Shown in pieces: positions 34,273 through 43,681 of a stretch of 54,250 bases of DNA; within the stretch, counting starts at the first letter, position 1, and the number at the start of each line of letters is the position of its first letter. A program made the translations under genes and the position numbers. Location of the stretch: assembly GCA_900315635.1 (NCBI GenBank), contig OMZV01000016.1:1-54250 (forward strand), read 5' to 3'. The notes beneath the pieces were generated by a model. It was not told the DNA's origin. It made no database searches and worked only from the letters and a program-made list of their open reading frames with translations. This DNA comes from an uncultured Prevotella sp. (GTDB lineage: Bacteria > Bacteroidota > Bacteroidia > Bacteroidales > Bacteroidaceae).

Positions 34273-36975
34273 CTAGAAGTGGAAGGAGCCACCGATAGTG
34301 AACTCGTAGGTGTGGCTGCGCATGCTGTCGTGGTAGTGGTAGTGGGTTATGCGGTTGTAGAAAGCTCCACGAAGGATGAGGTTCCAGCCACCGCCGATGC
34401 GGATCTCAGCCATCGGAGCAAAGACGAAGAGCTGGGCATTGCTCTTGTCGCCCTGCGCATTGAGGTACCGGGGGTCGAAGTCGGGAGCCTCATAGTCCTT
34501 CTTCTCGAAGCCCTTCCACGTCCAGAGACGGTAGTACTCGACATTGAGGGCAAAGGAACCGAACTTCCTGAAAATCATCCGTGTGTTCGACTTCCAGCCG
34601 AATCCGCTGCCGATATTGTAGTCACGGTCGATGAAATGATAGTAATCGCTCTTGCTTCCGCCGAGCAGAATGCCATTGAGAAACATGCGCTGCTCAAGCA
34701 GGGAGAGGCTTCCCGTGGCAGGAATCTGCAAGATGATACCCGGTCCGAATGCCGCCGTCTCACTTATCTCGAACGGATTCTTCATGTCGGAGCCCTTTAT
34801 ACTGTCGGAGGCATAGTAGTCGAAGTGCTGGAAAATGCCCCACTGAGCCCTGATATTCTGCCCCTCATAGAGGTCGTGACCATAGAGACGGCCGATGATG
34901 TGGATGTCGGAGAGGAACGGTTGAGAGCCTATCTCGAATCCGAAATCGGCAGAGAAATAGTCGTAAGGCTTGGTCGGCTCGTCGGCAAAGGCATCGCCAT
35001 ACTCGAGATGGAAGCCCAGACGGAGGTTGTGGCTGCCGCGTGCGAAGTGGCTCTCGTCGGCAACATATCGCCCGCCGATGATGAAGGAAGCGTCCACCGG
35101 AATGCGGTTGAAGTCGTGGTAGAGGTTATGGTTCGTGCGCACCCGCCATGCATCGCCGTGGATTATGCGGTTGAAAGCCCGCACAGGATTGAGGATTCCG
35201 GCGGCAAGCTCATGCCAGAAGCGCGGCCATCCGACCTTGCTGTCGTCGAGGGCAAAGGCTGACGTGCGGAAGAGAACCTCGCCGAGAGCCATTCCGCCAC
35301 AGGTCGTCGAGATGACATCGTTGATAGCCGGTGGGTCGGTTTCGCCCCAAAGTTCCCACATAAGGCTGCCGCCGAGGGTATAGGGAATGCTCTGCCAGTA
35401 GTTCAGTCCGTTGGTTCGGGCGGTATTGAAGTAGAGGTTGCCGTGGTAAGGATGAGCGAACTGGTTGGTCGAGAACTGGTCGTTGTCCCACACGAAACCC
35501 TTGCGGAAGTTCCTGGCGAGTGACGACGGGTTGGTTTTGGCATAGTCGGCATTGAGGACGAACCGGTCGAAATAGTGGACAAAGAGGTTTATGCCCACCA
35601 GTTCAGATGCCGCCCACCACGGGTGTTTCTGCTTGTAATATGGCAGATTGTAGGCGAAGATGCTGTCACGTGCCGACTCGGCGTAAGGTCCGAACTCACT
35701 GTCGAAGTGCTCGGCATACTTCATTACGCGTTGCGTCCGGGTGAGATAATTGTCAGACTTGAACGGCCGGAGGTCGACGGTCAGTCCTGCCTCGATTATC
35801 GGTTTGTCACGGAACTTGCGATGGTGGTTGTACCAACGGGTCTGTCCGTAGCCCGTCGAGATGTAAGCACCAAGGTAGCGGTTGAGCTGCCAGTCGGCAT
35901 TGATGCGCCATTGGAGCGAATAAAGGCGCTCAGGACGCTCGGAGGCTTTCTCTCGGAAAGTCTCTATGTGGGAGTAGCCGATGTCGCCACTGATGGAAAG
36001 TTTTGGTGAAATATTGAGATACTGGCCTATCCTGTAGCCGATAGAACCGGAATAGCGTGACGTGCCGAGCCCCGAATGGAATGAGCCGATGCCGAGGATA
36101 TAGTATGTGCTTCGGTTGCGGAAACGCACGGCAGTGGTTAGTTTGTCATAATTGCCGACCGAAGCCATGAACTGGATTCGGGTCCGTGGATTGATGTTGA
36201 TAAGCCCGAGGTGGCGGCTGTCACGCTCATTGGTCATGTTGACAATGCCTATCTGATAGCCTTTGGTCACCCGGTCGGCAACATTGATTAGTCCGAGCTG
36301 GAAGCCGTGGAGGGTGTCGGTGAAGTTATATTCGCCGAACTGGAAGCCCCGCTGCACTCCTGCGTTGATGTTCAGAAGACCTGCCTGAACACCGCCGTCG
36401 ATGCCACGCGAGACATTGGAGATGATTCCGAGCTGGACGCCTTCGAGCGGCTGGGAGGTTATGTTGCTCAGAACTCCTATCTGAACACCGTCCTGCTTGC
36501 CCGCGAAGTTGATGGCGCCAATCTGAAGTCCACGCATCCGCTTGACAACAAGGTTGGCAACACCGGCTATCTGAACACCCGAGGAGTTGCCGAAATTGCC
36601 ATTAAGGATACCGCCGATACTCAGTCCACGCATCGACCGTCCGGCTCCGCTCTTGAACAGTCCCAGCTGGAAACCGCTCATGGAGTCGACATAATTCCAC
36701 AGTCCGATGTTCAGTTTTGCCACACGGAGTGAGTCGGACTGACGACGGTGACCGCCGAAAGCAATGTTTCTGTAGAATCTTTTGGGAATGGAATATTTGG
36801 GAGTTTTTGCCGTTTCAGCCACCGTTGGAGAATTGCCAACGGCAACAGATTGACTATCGGCTGAGGCAGTCCGACCATCAACTGGCATGGTCCGGCTGTC
36901 GGCATTGGTAGTCTGGCTGAAGCAAAGCAGTATTGCCGAAAATAACAAGCATAGAGTAAGCAGTCGTCTCTTCAT
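34273..36975 (-). CDS. DUF3943 outer-surface protein with G-x-Q-x-G repeats
   Basis: A 900-residue exported protein. The signal peptide is MKRRLLTLCLLFSAILLCFS. Residues about 105-285 contain at least seven near-repeats of about 20-22 residues with the pattern G-(L/V/F/Y)-Q-(I/L/F)-G-x-(I/L)-N (for example GLQIGAINFAG, GVQIGVLSN, GFQLGLIN, GYQIGIVN), suggesting a regular beta-solenoid. The C-terminal two-thirds contain the DUF3943 domain (LFVHYFDRFVLNADYAKTNP, YHGNLYFNTARTNGLNYWQS) and end in short beta-barrel-like strands with a terminal aromatic residue (GGSFHF), as outer-membrane proteins do. The function is unknown. The ATG at 36975 is chosen over 36987 because it starts the signal peptide. 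A strong promoter precedes it. Confidence 0.8.
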   Translation of the reverse strand: MKRRLLTLCLLFSAILLCFSQTTNADSRTMPVDGRTASADSQSVAVGNSPTVAETAKTPKYSIPKRFYRNIAFGGHRRQSDSLRVAKLNIGLWNYVDSMSGFQLGLFKSGAGRSMRGLSIGGILNGNFGNSSGVQIAGVANLVVKRMRGLQIGAINFAGKQDGVQIGVLSNITSQPLEGVQLGIISNVSRGIDGGVQAGLLNINAGVQRGFQFGEYNFTDTLHGFQLGLINVADRVTKGYQIGIVNMTNERDSRHLGLININPRTRIQFMASVGNYDKLTTAVRFRNRSTYYILGIGSFHSGLGTSRYSGSIGYRIGQYLNISPKLSISGDIGYSHIETFREKASERPERLYSLQWRINADWQLNRYLGAYISTGYGQTRWYNHHRKFRDKPIIEAGLTVDLRPFKSDNYLTRTQRVMKYAEHFDSEFGPYAESARDSIFAYNLPYYKQKHPWWAASELVGINLFVHYFDRFVLNADYAKTNPSSLARNFRKGFVWDNDQFSTNQFAHPYHGNLYFNTARTNGLNYWQSIPYTLGGSLMWELWGETDPPAINDVISTTCGGMALGEVLFRTSAFALDDSKVGWPRFWHELAAGILNPVRAFNRIIHGDAWRVRTNHNLYHDFNRIPVDASFIIGGRYVADESHFARGSHNLRLGFHLEYGDAFADEPTKPYDYFSADFGFEIGSQPFLSDIHIIGRLYGHDLYEGQNIRAQWGIFQHFDYYASDSIKGSDMKNPFEISETAAFGPGIILQIPATGSLSLLEQRMFLNGILLGGSKSDYYHFIDRDYNIGSGFGWKSNTRMIFRKFGSFALNVEYYRLWTWKGFEKKDYEAPDFDPRYLNAQGDKSNAQLFVFAPMAEIRIGGGWNLILRGAFYNRITHYHYHDSMRSHTYEFTIGGSFHF

Positions 36976-37011
36976 CGGGTTGACCATTTGATAATTAGCT
37001 GATTAACCCCA

Positions 37012-37042
37012 CAAAGTTACGAATATTTCTTCCTTCGGCAAA
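37012..37042 (-). promoter_or_regulatory. Promoter for the DUF3943 gene
   Basis: Minus-strand -33 TTTG (37039-37042), a 19-base spacer, -7 TAACTTTG (37012-37019). 36 bases before the chosen ATG. Confidence 0.7.
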
Positions 37043-37120
37043 CACCTTGTGTCCTTTTCTTCGCTTTCAAGCCATAGAAAGGGACATTTTGAACAATGGA
37101 AGACGATTATTTTATGCCGA

Positions 37121-37864
37121 TTAAACCAGTTTGAACCTGTTGAGCATTGGCTTGAAGAATGTCCGTCCCATAGGAATGGAATAGAGATGGAACGGCTTAC
37201 GGAGGCGCACCTGGGTGTTGCCGATGAGACGGACGTGGGAGAGATTGACGATGAAGGACTGGTGGCACTGCTGGAAGAGTGGGTTGAGCTGCATGATGTC
37301 GCGAGCCGTTGTGCCCTTGCGGAGGGTCAGGGCAGTGGAATCTTCGAGGATAGCCGTCCACAGCTTGCGCTCGCTGTTGTAGCGGAAGAAGCCTATCTCA
37401 CTGCATTTCGTCGGGCGAAGCTCATTCTTCATAGTCAGCATGGCGATGGTGTCATAGAGCTTTCCCTTGCGCAAATCGGGTGTCTGGGTATCTGTATTGC
37501 CGTCGAGTGCCTGATAGCGGCGGATGACCTTGTCGAGCTCGTTGGGTATGATAGGCTTCAGGAGATAGTCGTTCTCGCCACGCTTGTAGGCTTCGCCATT
37601 GACTCCCTCATAGAAAGCAGTAAACACGATGACGTACATGCCGGGATGATACTCGTGGACAAAGTCGAGAAGGTCCATACCGTTGCCGTCAGGGAGCTCA
37701 AGGTCGAGGAAGAGGATGTCGGGCGACTCGCTGCTGAGTATATGCTTGGCTTCCTCTATCGTGCCAGCGACAAGGATTACTTTGATGTCACTATAGGCTG
37801 CCAGCATATCGTGCAGCTTGTCCTGTGCCGACTTGTCATCATCGACTATCATTACTGTTTTCAT
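37121..37864 (-). CDS. LytTR-family response regulator
   Basis: A 247-residue two-domain regulator. The receiver domain (residues 1-120) has the acidic pocket (IVDDDKSAQ), phospho-acceptor Asp in LFLDLELPDGNG, and Lys in LLKPI. The LytTR DNA-binding domain (about 140-245) has HQSFIVNLSHVRLIGNTQVR and ends LYSIPMGRTFFKPML. It should be phosphorylated by the histidine kinase that starts 18 bases upstream, and then act on promoter DNA. The targets are unknown, and the neighbouring DUF3943 and rpn genes are only candidates. Confidence 0.92.
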   Translation of the reverse strand: MKTVMIVDDDKSAQDKLHDMLAAYSDIKVILVAGTIEEAKHILSSESPDILFLDLELPDGNGMDLLDFVHEYHPGMYVIVFTAFYEGVNGEAYKRGENDYLLKPIIPNELDKVIRRYQALDGNTDTQTPDLRKGKLYDTIAMLTMKNELRPTKCSEIGFFRYNSERKLWTAILEDSTALTLRKGTTARDIMQLNPLFQQCHQSFIVNLSHVRLIGNTQVRLRKPFHLYSIPMGRTFFKPMLNRFKLV

Positions 37865-37882
37865 AATCGTTTATTGAGTTGT

Positions 37883-39868
37883 TTATTCGTTAAGTGGCTT
37901 ATAATTGTACCCGGAAGGGATGGATATGGCTACATGCCAGACTCCGCCTGCCTGCGGACCATAGACGAGTTGGATAGGATTGGAGTTGTACTTGTTGAGC
38001 AACTCGACGGTCTGGAGGACTACCTGAAGTCCTGTGTGGGTACCGTCGGTGGAATGCTGGCGATCGGAACCGTTGTTGTCGATGGTTATCGTGATGCCTT
38101 TGGAGGCGTTCGCGGCGACACCGATGTGGAGGTATATCTGTCCGTTCTGACCACGGAGACCGTGCTTGACGGCATTCTCGACAAAGACCTGTATCATCAT
38201 TGCCGGTATGTCGATGGACTGGGTGTCGACGGACGGATCGACATTCATCGTGTACTCGAATTCTGTGGAGAGTGCCTTGCGCTCCAACTCGACGTAGGTG
38301 TCGACGAAATCGAGCTCCTCAGATAGCGGAATTATTGAGCGGCGGACTAGCAGGAGGTTCTGGCGGATGAACTTGATGAGCCGCTGGACGCCTTCGTTGT
38401 TGAGTGAGAGCTCGCGGCCGAGGACGTTCATTATGAAGTGAGGCGATATTCTGTTGCGGATGTTCTCAAGTGAGAGCTCCGTCAGCTGGTTCTGGAACTT
38501 CATACGGAGTATCTGCCGTTTGCGGCGCTGCGACCATAGGACAAGGGCTATGACGGCGAGGGCAAAGACAATGACGATAATGGTTATCAGGCGAAGATTG
38601 CTGACGTGCTCTTTCTGTTGCTTTATCTCTGCCTGCTGACCGAGCATCTTCTTGTCGTGTTGGTAGCGTTGCTGGGCGTCTGCCATCTGCTCGCCGAAGA
38701 GCTTGTTGCGGAACTCGGACTCATAGAGGCGGGCTTGCTCGAGGTCATTGTATGCACTGGCATTGTCGCCGGTGAGGTGGTGGAAGTCGGCAAGTCGCTC
38801 ATAGTGGGTCATCATGTAGCGTGGCTCCTTGGCTATGGCAGAGGTGTCGGTCGAGCGGAAACGGGCTCTGGCGCCTGACATGTCGCCGTTGTGTGCCATG
38901 ACGGAGGCTATCAGGTCGTTGAGATAAGCGGTAGAGCGGGGATCGCCTCCACCTGATTTCGCTATGGTTTGCTCGGCATTGAGAAGCAGAGGCATGGCCT
39001 GGCTGTTCTTGCCCTGGTTATGGAGTATTTCGCCCTGGTTGGACTCGGCTATGGCTACAAAGGCTGGATTGTTAAGCTGTTGGGCTATCTTCTTCGACTC
39101 GCTGAAGTCATTCCACGCCTGAGTGTACTTCTTGTCGAAGAAGTAGCGGTTGCCCCGGGCGTTATAGAACATGTACTGGTCGTTGAGGTTGGCGTCGCCA
39201 ATGTTTTGTGCTGCCTGCTTGAAGTAGGTGTCGGCGATATTGAAGCTGTACATGTCGGAATAGACGGCGCCGAGCATGTAAAGGACTGCGAAACGGATAG
39301 TTGCCGGCCGATTGCTCTTGCCTTGCAGCAAGACGAGCGCTTGCTGCAGTACACGTGCCGCCCAAGCCATGTCGCCACGCTCACGGAGGAGTCCCGCAAG
39401 GTTGATGCTTACATCGCCTGCACGGGCTGTGTCCTTGGCTAGGACGAAGTCGTGGTTTGCCGACTCGAAGCATGTTATGGCTGAGTCACGGTTGCCGGAA
39501 AGCATGTTGGCTATGCCGCAATCGTTCCAGTAGAGTCCTGAGAGGGACTTATCATCGGGGTGGGACTGGCAGTACTGGCGGACGTCGTCGATGTTCTTTT
39601 GGAATCCTTTGGTATCGCCCTGGAACATTCGCTCCATTCCTATGAAGAGCTGCAGGCGTTTCCGGGCACTTGTATCCGACAGTTGCTTGAGCACACGGGT
39701 AAGGTGCTGTTCGGCTTCCTGTGGGTTGGTATAGAATGAGTCTTGGTGGTTGTAGATGAGTGTCTCTGCTATTTGAATGTCGGTAGGTTTTGTACCCGTG
39801 CTCTGGCGGGAGCATGAGGCAAGTGAAAGCATGAGAACGATTACTATTGGCAGTAATAGGTATCGCAT
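37883..39868 (-). CDS. TPR-containing LytS-type sensor histidine kinase
   Basis: A 661-residue membrane kinase. A lipoprotein-like signal (LSLASCSRQ) is followed by TPR repeats to about residue 400 (WNDCGIANMLSGNRDSAITC, ARGNRYFFDKKYTQAWNDFS), a transmembrane helix (LITIIVIVFALAVIALVLWS, about 428-447) and the His_kinase domain with the phospho-His in ISPHFIMNVLGREL, N-box VENAVKHGL and glycine box HTGLQVVLQTVELL. The periplasmic TPR part would sense a ligand or partner protein and pass the signal to the adjacent LytTR regulator. A promoter with -7 TATCTTTG sits 26 bases upstream. Confidence 0.9.
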   Translation of the reverse strand: MRYLLLPIVIVLMLSLASCSRQSTGTKPTDIQIAETLIYNHQDSFYTNPQEAEQHLTRVLKQLSDTSARKRLQLFIGMERMFQGDTKGFQKNIDDVRQYCQSHPDDKSLSGLYWNDCGIANMLSGNRDSAITCFESANHDFVLAKDTARAGDVSINLAGLLRERGDMAWAARVLQQALVLLQGKSNRPATIRFAVLYMLGAVYSDMYSFNIADTYFKQAAQNIGDANLNDQYMFYNARGNRYFFDKKYTQAWNDFSESKKIAQQLNNPAFVAIAESNQGEILHNQGKNSQAMPLLLNAEQTIAKSGGGDPRSTAYLNDLIASVMAHNGDMSGARARFRSTDTSAIAKEPRYMMTHYERLADFHHLTGDNASAYNDLEQARLYESEFRNKLFGEQMADAQQRYQHDKKMLGQQAEIKQQKEHVSNLRLITIIVIVFALAVIALVLWSQRRKRQILRMKFQNQLTELSLENIRNRISPHFIMNVLGRELSLNNEGVQRLIKFIRQNLLLVRRSIIPLSEELDFVDTYVELERKALSTEFEYTMNVDPSVDTQSIDIPAMMIQVFVENAVKHGLRGQNGQIYLHIGVAANASKGITITIDNNGSDRQHSTDGTHTGLQVVLQTVELLNKYNSNPIQLVYGPQAGGVWHVAISIPSGYNYKPLNE

Positions 39869-39893
39869 ACAGTTGGGTTTTAATTATTGTTTG

Positions 39894-39926
39894 CAAAGAT
39901 ACAACTTTTTGTTGAATATAGCCAAA
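39894..39926 (-). promoter_or_regulatory. Promoter for the two-component operon
   Basis: Minus-strand -33 TTTG (39923-39926), 21-base spacer, -7 TATCTTTG (39894-39901). Confidence 0.65.
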
Positions 39927-40028
39927 TATTGTTACTATTTGGCTAAAATTAGCAACTATTCTGCTTTACAAGGATTTTCTCTTTTACGTAAAGGGAGGTT
40001 ACATGACCTAACACCTAATACCCGTTTC

Positions 40029-40240
40029 TTACACATCTTACACCTTACAGACCTTACATTAAGGTGCTTTCAGTGTGCTAATGGTTAAAAGATAAACTTA
40101 TTTATTATTATACTACTTACATAATATAATTATAATTAATATATTATATATAATATATGTAATATATTTTCAACCTATTAGTAGGGCTAGTGAAAATGGA
40201 ATGTGCTTAATGTAAGGTTTGTAAGATGTAAGGTCTGTAA
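40029..40240. repeat. Imperfect inverted repeats flanking an A+T-rich core
   Basis: CTTACAGACCTTACATTAAG (40045-40064) reappears inverted around 40203-40240 as TTAATGTAAGGTTTGTAAG and ATGTAAGGTCTGTAAG. The core between is almost pure A/T. It resembles a mini-element with terminal inverted repeats. Confidence 0.65.
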
Positions 40241-40248
40241 GAATCAGA

Positions 40249-40317
40249 GGGCTAAATGCAGTGTAAAACAATGTATATTATCCTGTAAGACAGGCTGTTT
40301 TACACTACATTTAGCCC
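40249..40317. repeat. Long hairpin immediately 3' of the rpn gene
   Basis: Arms 40249-40270 and 40296-40317 are inverse copies over 22 bases with one mismatch (start GGGCTAAATG, end AGTGTAAAACA). The loop is 25 bases. It lies 19 bases beyond the rpn stop, so it may be a terminator, an element end, or both. Confidence 0.8.
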
Positions 40318-40336
40318 TTAAATATGACCTTTATAA

Positions 40337-41305
40337 TCAGTCGAGATTATCTATTGGTATTCCAGTGATTTTGGATATTTGCTCCGGCGACATGCCACTG
40401 GCTTTCAAGGCTGCCACCATCGAGCGAATCTGGTTCTTCTGCTGAGAGATTGTGTTGTTCTGCTCGGACAAAGTTTTCTTCTGTTCGGAGATTGTGTTGT
40501 TCTGCTCTGAAATCTTATTGTTCTGTTCCCTGATTTTCTTGTCACGATTCATTATAGCCGTGTCACGATTCTCAAGAGCTGAATAGTACTCGTCCTCTAC
40601 ATTCATATCCTGACGCATATCAGCATCGGCGGCTGCCTCAGTAAGACGATGGACGATATACTCCATATTGTCGTCACCTTCATACGTCTTTTCGTCAAGA
40701 GTAAGGACATGCGGGTCATACTCGTCAGCCTTGGTCTGGTCGAAGACACTCAGAACCTTGTCCAACCGATTGTTTATCTGCCCGTGAAGCAGAGGTATCT
40801 GAACTATTATGCTATTGTGAACAAGACTCTCGATGAATGGATCGGGCATACCCTTGGTAACCACATTGCCATCATAGTCGTAGGACTTATGATTAACATA
40901 AACCACTGGCTCTTCAATATCGCCAACACGATGACCCAAGAGATAGATGGTAACCATCGGGATTGCATACCCTTCTTTGCTATCCTTGCGGATGTTCCTC
41001 TTATTGCTATACTGAGCTCCCAGATACTGGCGGAAGCGCAGAGTCTCGGTTTCCAGCCATGTCTTTTGAAGTTCAACAAGGATAAGGTGTTCCTTGCCGT
41101 CAGTCTCACGGACAGTAGCAGCAAAGTCAATCCGGAACATTGAGATCTTATCACGGGTCTGATTGGAATACTCATGAGGACGTGCCTCAATGCTGACGAC
41201 ATCTTTCTTAAGAAGTGCCGACAGAATTGTCTTTGCTATACGCTCATCTTCCATGAGGTATTTGAACACGGAATCGTAGATAGGGTTGGCAATGTGAATT
41301 ATCAT
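40337..41305 (-). CDS. Rpn family PD-(D/E)XK nuclease/putative transposase
   Basis: A 322-residue Rpn/PDDEXK protein. The N-terminus NPIYDSVFKYLMEDERIAKT is the family hallmark. A nuclease-like core follows with FRIDFAATV, VELQKTW (the acidic-then-E-x-Q-K catalytic pattern) and RQYLGAQYSNK. The C-terminal 60 residues form a short heptad-like coiled coil of repeated ISEQNN and LSEQNN segments, ending in a putative helical tail (GMSPEQISKITGIPIDNLD). Rpn proteins promote RecA-independent recombination and cleave DNA. It is transcribed toward the 22-base hairpin and the CTTACA inverted repeats, and its promoter (41337-41367) is well formed, so it is likely active. Confidence 0.85.
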   Translation of the reverse strand: MIIHIANPIYDSVFKYLMEDERIAKTILSALLKKDVVSIEARPHEYSNQTRDKISMFRIDFAATVRETDGKEHLILVELQKTWLETETLRFRQYLGAQYSNKRNIRKDSKEGYAIPMVTIYLLGHRVGDIEEPVVYVNHKSYDYDGNVVTKGMPDPFIESLVHNSIIVQIPLLHGQINNRLDKVLSVFDQTKADEYDPHVLTLDEKTYEGDDNMEYIVHRLTEAAADADMRQDMNVEDEYYSALENRDTAIMNRDKKIREQNNKISEQNNTISEQKKTLSEQNNTISQQKNQIRSMVAALKASGMSPEQISKITGIPIDNLD

Positions 41306-41336
41306 ATCCGAATAACTTTAACGACTTTGAATGCTG

Positions 41337-41367
41337 CAAATATACGATTTATTTTCCGTTTTCCAAA
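41337..41367 (-). promoter_or_regulatory. Promoter for the rpn gene
   Basis: Minus-strand -33 TTTG (41364-41367), 19-base spacer, -7 TATATTTG (41337-41344), 31 bases before the ATG. Confidence 0.7.
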
Positions 41368-41506
41368 TATTATGCGCAAATATTTATTGCTCAATAACTT
41401 AAAATATAACGACCTCATGACTAAGGTGGCAAACAATTACTCGTCATTTAGTAGCTGATTTTCGACAGATAGTAACCAGGGGGTTGTTTTGCTTTATTCT
41501 TATTAA

Positions 41507-41514
41507 TATATTTG
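41507..41514 (+). promoter_or_regulatory. -7 promoter box for the lipoprotein gene
   Basis: TATATTTG followed by CGGGC, 50 bases before the ATG at 41565. A TTG lies 20 bases upstream (41484-41486) as a possible weak -33. Confidence 0.5.
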
Positions 41515-41564
41515 CGGGCAGAACACGTAACGACATAATTTACTAACTTATAATTCAACACGAG

Positions 41565-42695
41565 ATGAAAAAGAACAAATTCCTAAGCATTTTAAGCCTC
41601 ATAGCGCTGATAACTGCAGCCATGCTGACAGTTTCATGCGGAGGAAGTGACGATGACGACAGCGGCGGCGATTATGGCTCTGGTGGAAACATCGAGGTGC
41701 CATCGCAACTAATCGGAACATGGAGCATCACCGGACAGCAGCAAAACGGAAATATCATAAAGCTGGTATTCCAGTTTGCATCTGGCGGTACGGGTAAAGT
41801 TGCGACCTACAACTATTCATTTTCGAGCAACAGCTTTGAAGAAGAAGGTAGTGCCAGCTTTAACTACACATTCGATGCTTCGACATCAAGCCTGGTCATT
41901 ACCGACAACACCGGAAGTGTGACTTATCATGTGGATGAACTGACTTCTGAGAATCTTACATTGAGTGATACAAGCGGAAACGTCTATAAATTCATATCCG
42001 GATGGGGAATATCGACTGTAAGCAGTGACACCGGATATGCTCCTTCGGACGCTACTAACCTGCATATAAAAGTCGGAATGGGTAAGACGGGCGGTTCATT
42101 TGACGGGTATTTCCTGTCCAACATTTCGATAAACACGTCTTACAGTAGATGGATTTTCCTTGAAAGACATTTTATAACTTCGGCAAGCTACACCAAGACG
42201 GGTGCCAACACGGCAAAGATTGATTTCAGTTATGCTAAATCAGGCTATTATAACGGTGGTTCAAAAACCATAGAACTAACCTTTACGTCGTCAACTGGTG
42301 GAACAGCAACAAGCGGTAATCTGGCCAGCGGAGTATTCACTGTCGAAAAGTTCGAAAAAGCGGAGAACATTCAGGCTCCTTACAACCTGTCGGGCAAGCG
42401 GCTTTCCGTTCCTTATGGCAAAGATACTTATTTTGTATTTGGTGATGGCATTAGCAATTACTATCCAATTAAAAAATATGACGGCATAACTGTTTTTGGA
42501 TCTATATCTGCCATCTATAACCGAATAAGTGATACACGTGCTGTAATTACTATTCGCGACAAGACTGATTACAGCACACGGGAGTCAACTTACACACTTG
42601 ATTTCTATACTTCGACCAGCGGAAAATTCAGTTACTATAAGGATAACGGAAGTTTTGGAACTTCATCATGGACTGGTGATTTTACATTGGAATAA
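41565..42695 (+). CDS. Lipoprotein of unknown function
   Basis: A 376-residue exported lipoprotein. The signal peptide MKKNKFLSILSLIALITAAM is followed by LTVSCGG, a lipobox Cys, and then an acidic Gly/Asp/Ser tether (SDDDDSGGDYGSGG), the sign used for surface exposure in Bacteroidetes. The first domain (about residues 45-145) has the LIGTWSITGQQQNG beginning common to lipocalin-like beta-barrel lipoproteins. The rest is beta-rich with many Ser/Thr/Tyr, possibly two further sandwiches. I recognise no catalytic motif. It has its own -7 box and ends before a bidirectional terminator. Confidence 0.75.
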   Translation: MKKNKFLSILSLIALITAAMLTVSCGGSDDDDSGGDYGSGGNIEVPSQLIGTWSITGQQQNGNIIKLVFQFASGGTGKVATYNYSFSSNSFEEEGSASFNYTFDASTSSLVITDNTGSVTYHVDELTSENLTLSDTSGNVYKFISGWGISTVSSDTGYAPSDATNLHIKVGMGKTGGSFDGYFLSNISINTSYSRWIFLERHFITSASYTKTGANTAKIDFSYAKSGYYNGGSKTIELTFTSSTGGTATSGNLASGVFTVEKFEKAENIQAPYNLSGKRLSVPYGKDTYFVFGDGISNYYPIKKYDGITVFGSISAIYNRISDTRAVITIRDKTDYSTRESTYTLDFYTSTSGKFSYYKDNGSFGTSSWTGDFTLE

Positions 42696-42814
42696 CATCA
42701 ATACACCTTCATGCTGGATACTGACTCACACAGAGTCAATGGAAAGACACACAAGGATTCATACATTCTCGAGATAAATATTTGACAAAAGAAAATCGTG
42801 TATTACCTATAGAC

Positions 42815-42849
42815 AAAAAGCCCGTCAAGCAAATTGCCTGACGGGCTTT
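42815..42849. terminator. Bidirectional terminator between the lipoprotein gene and frdB
   Basis: Stem AAAGCCCGTCAAGC / GCCTGACGGGCTTT with one mismatch and a 5-base loop, A tract on one side and T on the other. It lies 23 bases from the frdB stop (minus) and serves both converging genes. Confidence 0.85.
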
Positions 42850-42872
42850 GGAATTATGTGATTAACGTGTGA

Positions 42873-43628
42873 TTAATCAGCAAGTTTTGCCTTGATGAAC
42901 TCGCGGTTCAGACGGGCGATGTTGGCGATTGACTCGTTCTTCGGGCACTCAGCCTCACAAGCGCGGGTGTTGGTGCAGTTACCAAATCCGAGCTCTTCCA
43001 TCTTCATAACCATAGCCTTGGCGCGTTTTGCAGCCTCTGGACGGCCTTGTGGAAGGAGGGCGAACTGACTTACCTTTGAAGAGACAAAGAGCATTGCAGA
43101 GCCGTTCTTACAAGCTGCTACGCATGCTCCACAGCCAATACATGTAGCACAGTCCATAGCCTCGTCGGCATCATCCTTAGGAATAAGGATTGCGTTGGCA
43201 TCCTGAGCCTGGCCTGTGCGGACTGATGTGTAACCACCGGCAGCAATAATCTTATCAAATGCTGAGCGGTCGACCATACAGTCGCGGATTACAGGGAAGG
43301 CAGCTGAACGCCATGGCTCAACGGTGATGACATCGCCATCGTGGAAGCGACGCATGTAGAGCTGGCAGGTTGTAGCACCCTGAGCTGGTCCGTGTGGATG
43401 ACCATTGATATAGAGCGAGCACATGCCGCAGATTCCCTCACGGCAGTCGTGGTCGAAGACGAAAGGCTCCTTGCCTGCCTCGATGAGCTGCTCGTTGAGG
43501 ATGTCCAACATTTCGAGGAATGAGGTATCGCCTGGAATGTCCTGCATCTCGAAGGTATCAAAATGACCCTTCTCATTTGGGCCCTTCTGACGCCAGACTT
43601 TAAGTGTGAAACTTATGTTTGTATCCAT
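42873..43628 (-). CDS. frdB: Fumarate reductase/succinate dehydrogenase iron-sulfur subunit
   Basis: A 251-residue subunit. The plant-type [2Fe-2S] domain has [19 protein letters not shown] plus the later Cys in GATTCQLY. The C-terminal ferredoxin domain has [19 protein letters not shown] and [17 protein letters not shown] for the [4Fe-4S] and [3Fe-4S] clusters. It carries electrons between the cytochrome b subunit and the flavoprotein. In Prevotella the complex most often works as a menaquinol:fumarate reductase producing succinate, though direction is not seen in sequence. Last gene of frdCAB. A lone repeat arm occupies the 97-base gap before it. Confidence 0.94.
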   Translation of the reverse strand: MDTNISFTLKVWRQKGPNEKGHFDTFEMQDIPGDTSFLEMLDILNEQLIEAGKEPFVFDHDCREGICGMCSLYINGHPHGPAQGATTCQLYMRRFHDGDVITVEPWRSAAFPVIRDCMVDRSAFDKIIAAGGYTSVRTGQAQDANAILIPKDDADEAMDCATCIGCGACVAACKNGSAMLFVSSKVSQFALLPQGRPEAAKRAKAMVMKMEELGFGNCTNTRACEAECPKNESIANIARLNREFIKAKLAD

Positions 43629-43681
43629 TTGTTTTTGTAGTCTAAAATGTTATTGAAACTATACCACTATCTGAACCTTTT

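Larger units (their letters stand above)
39869..40336. other. 468-base region without genes, rich in inverted repeats
   Basis: It contains the kinase promoter, an extremely A+T-rich core (about 40100-40170), imperfect inverted CTTACA/ACCTTACATTAAG repeats (40029-40240) and a 22-base-arm hairpin (40249-40317). No gene is visible. Confidence 0.7.

Noticed and set aside
37049-38326. A 425-codon open frame opposite the response regulator and kinase genes
   Set aside because: Antisense to two certain genes, with no domain, signal or promoter. Shadow frame.
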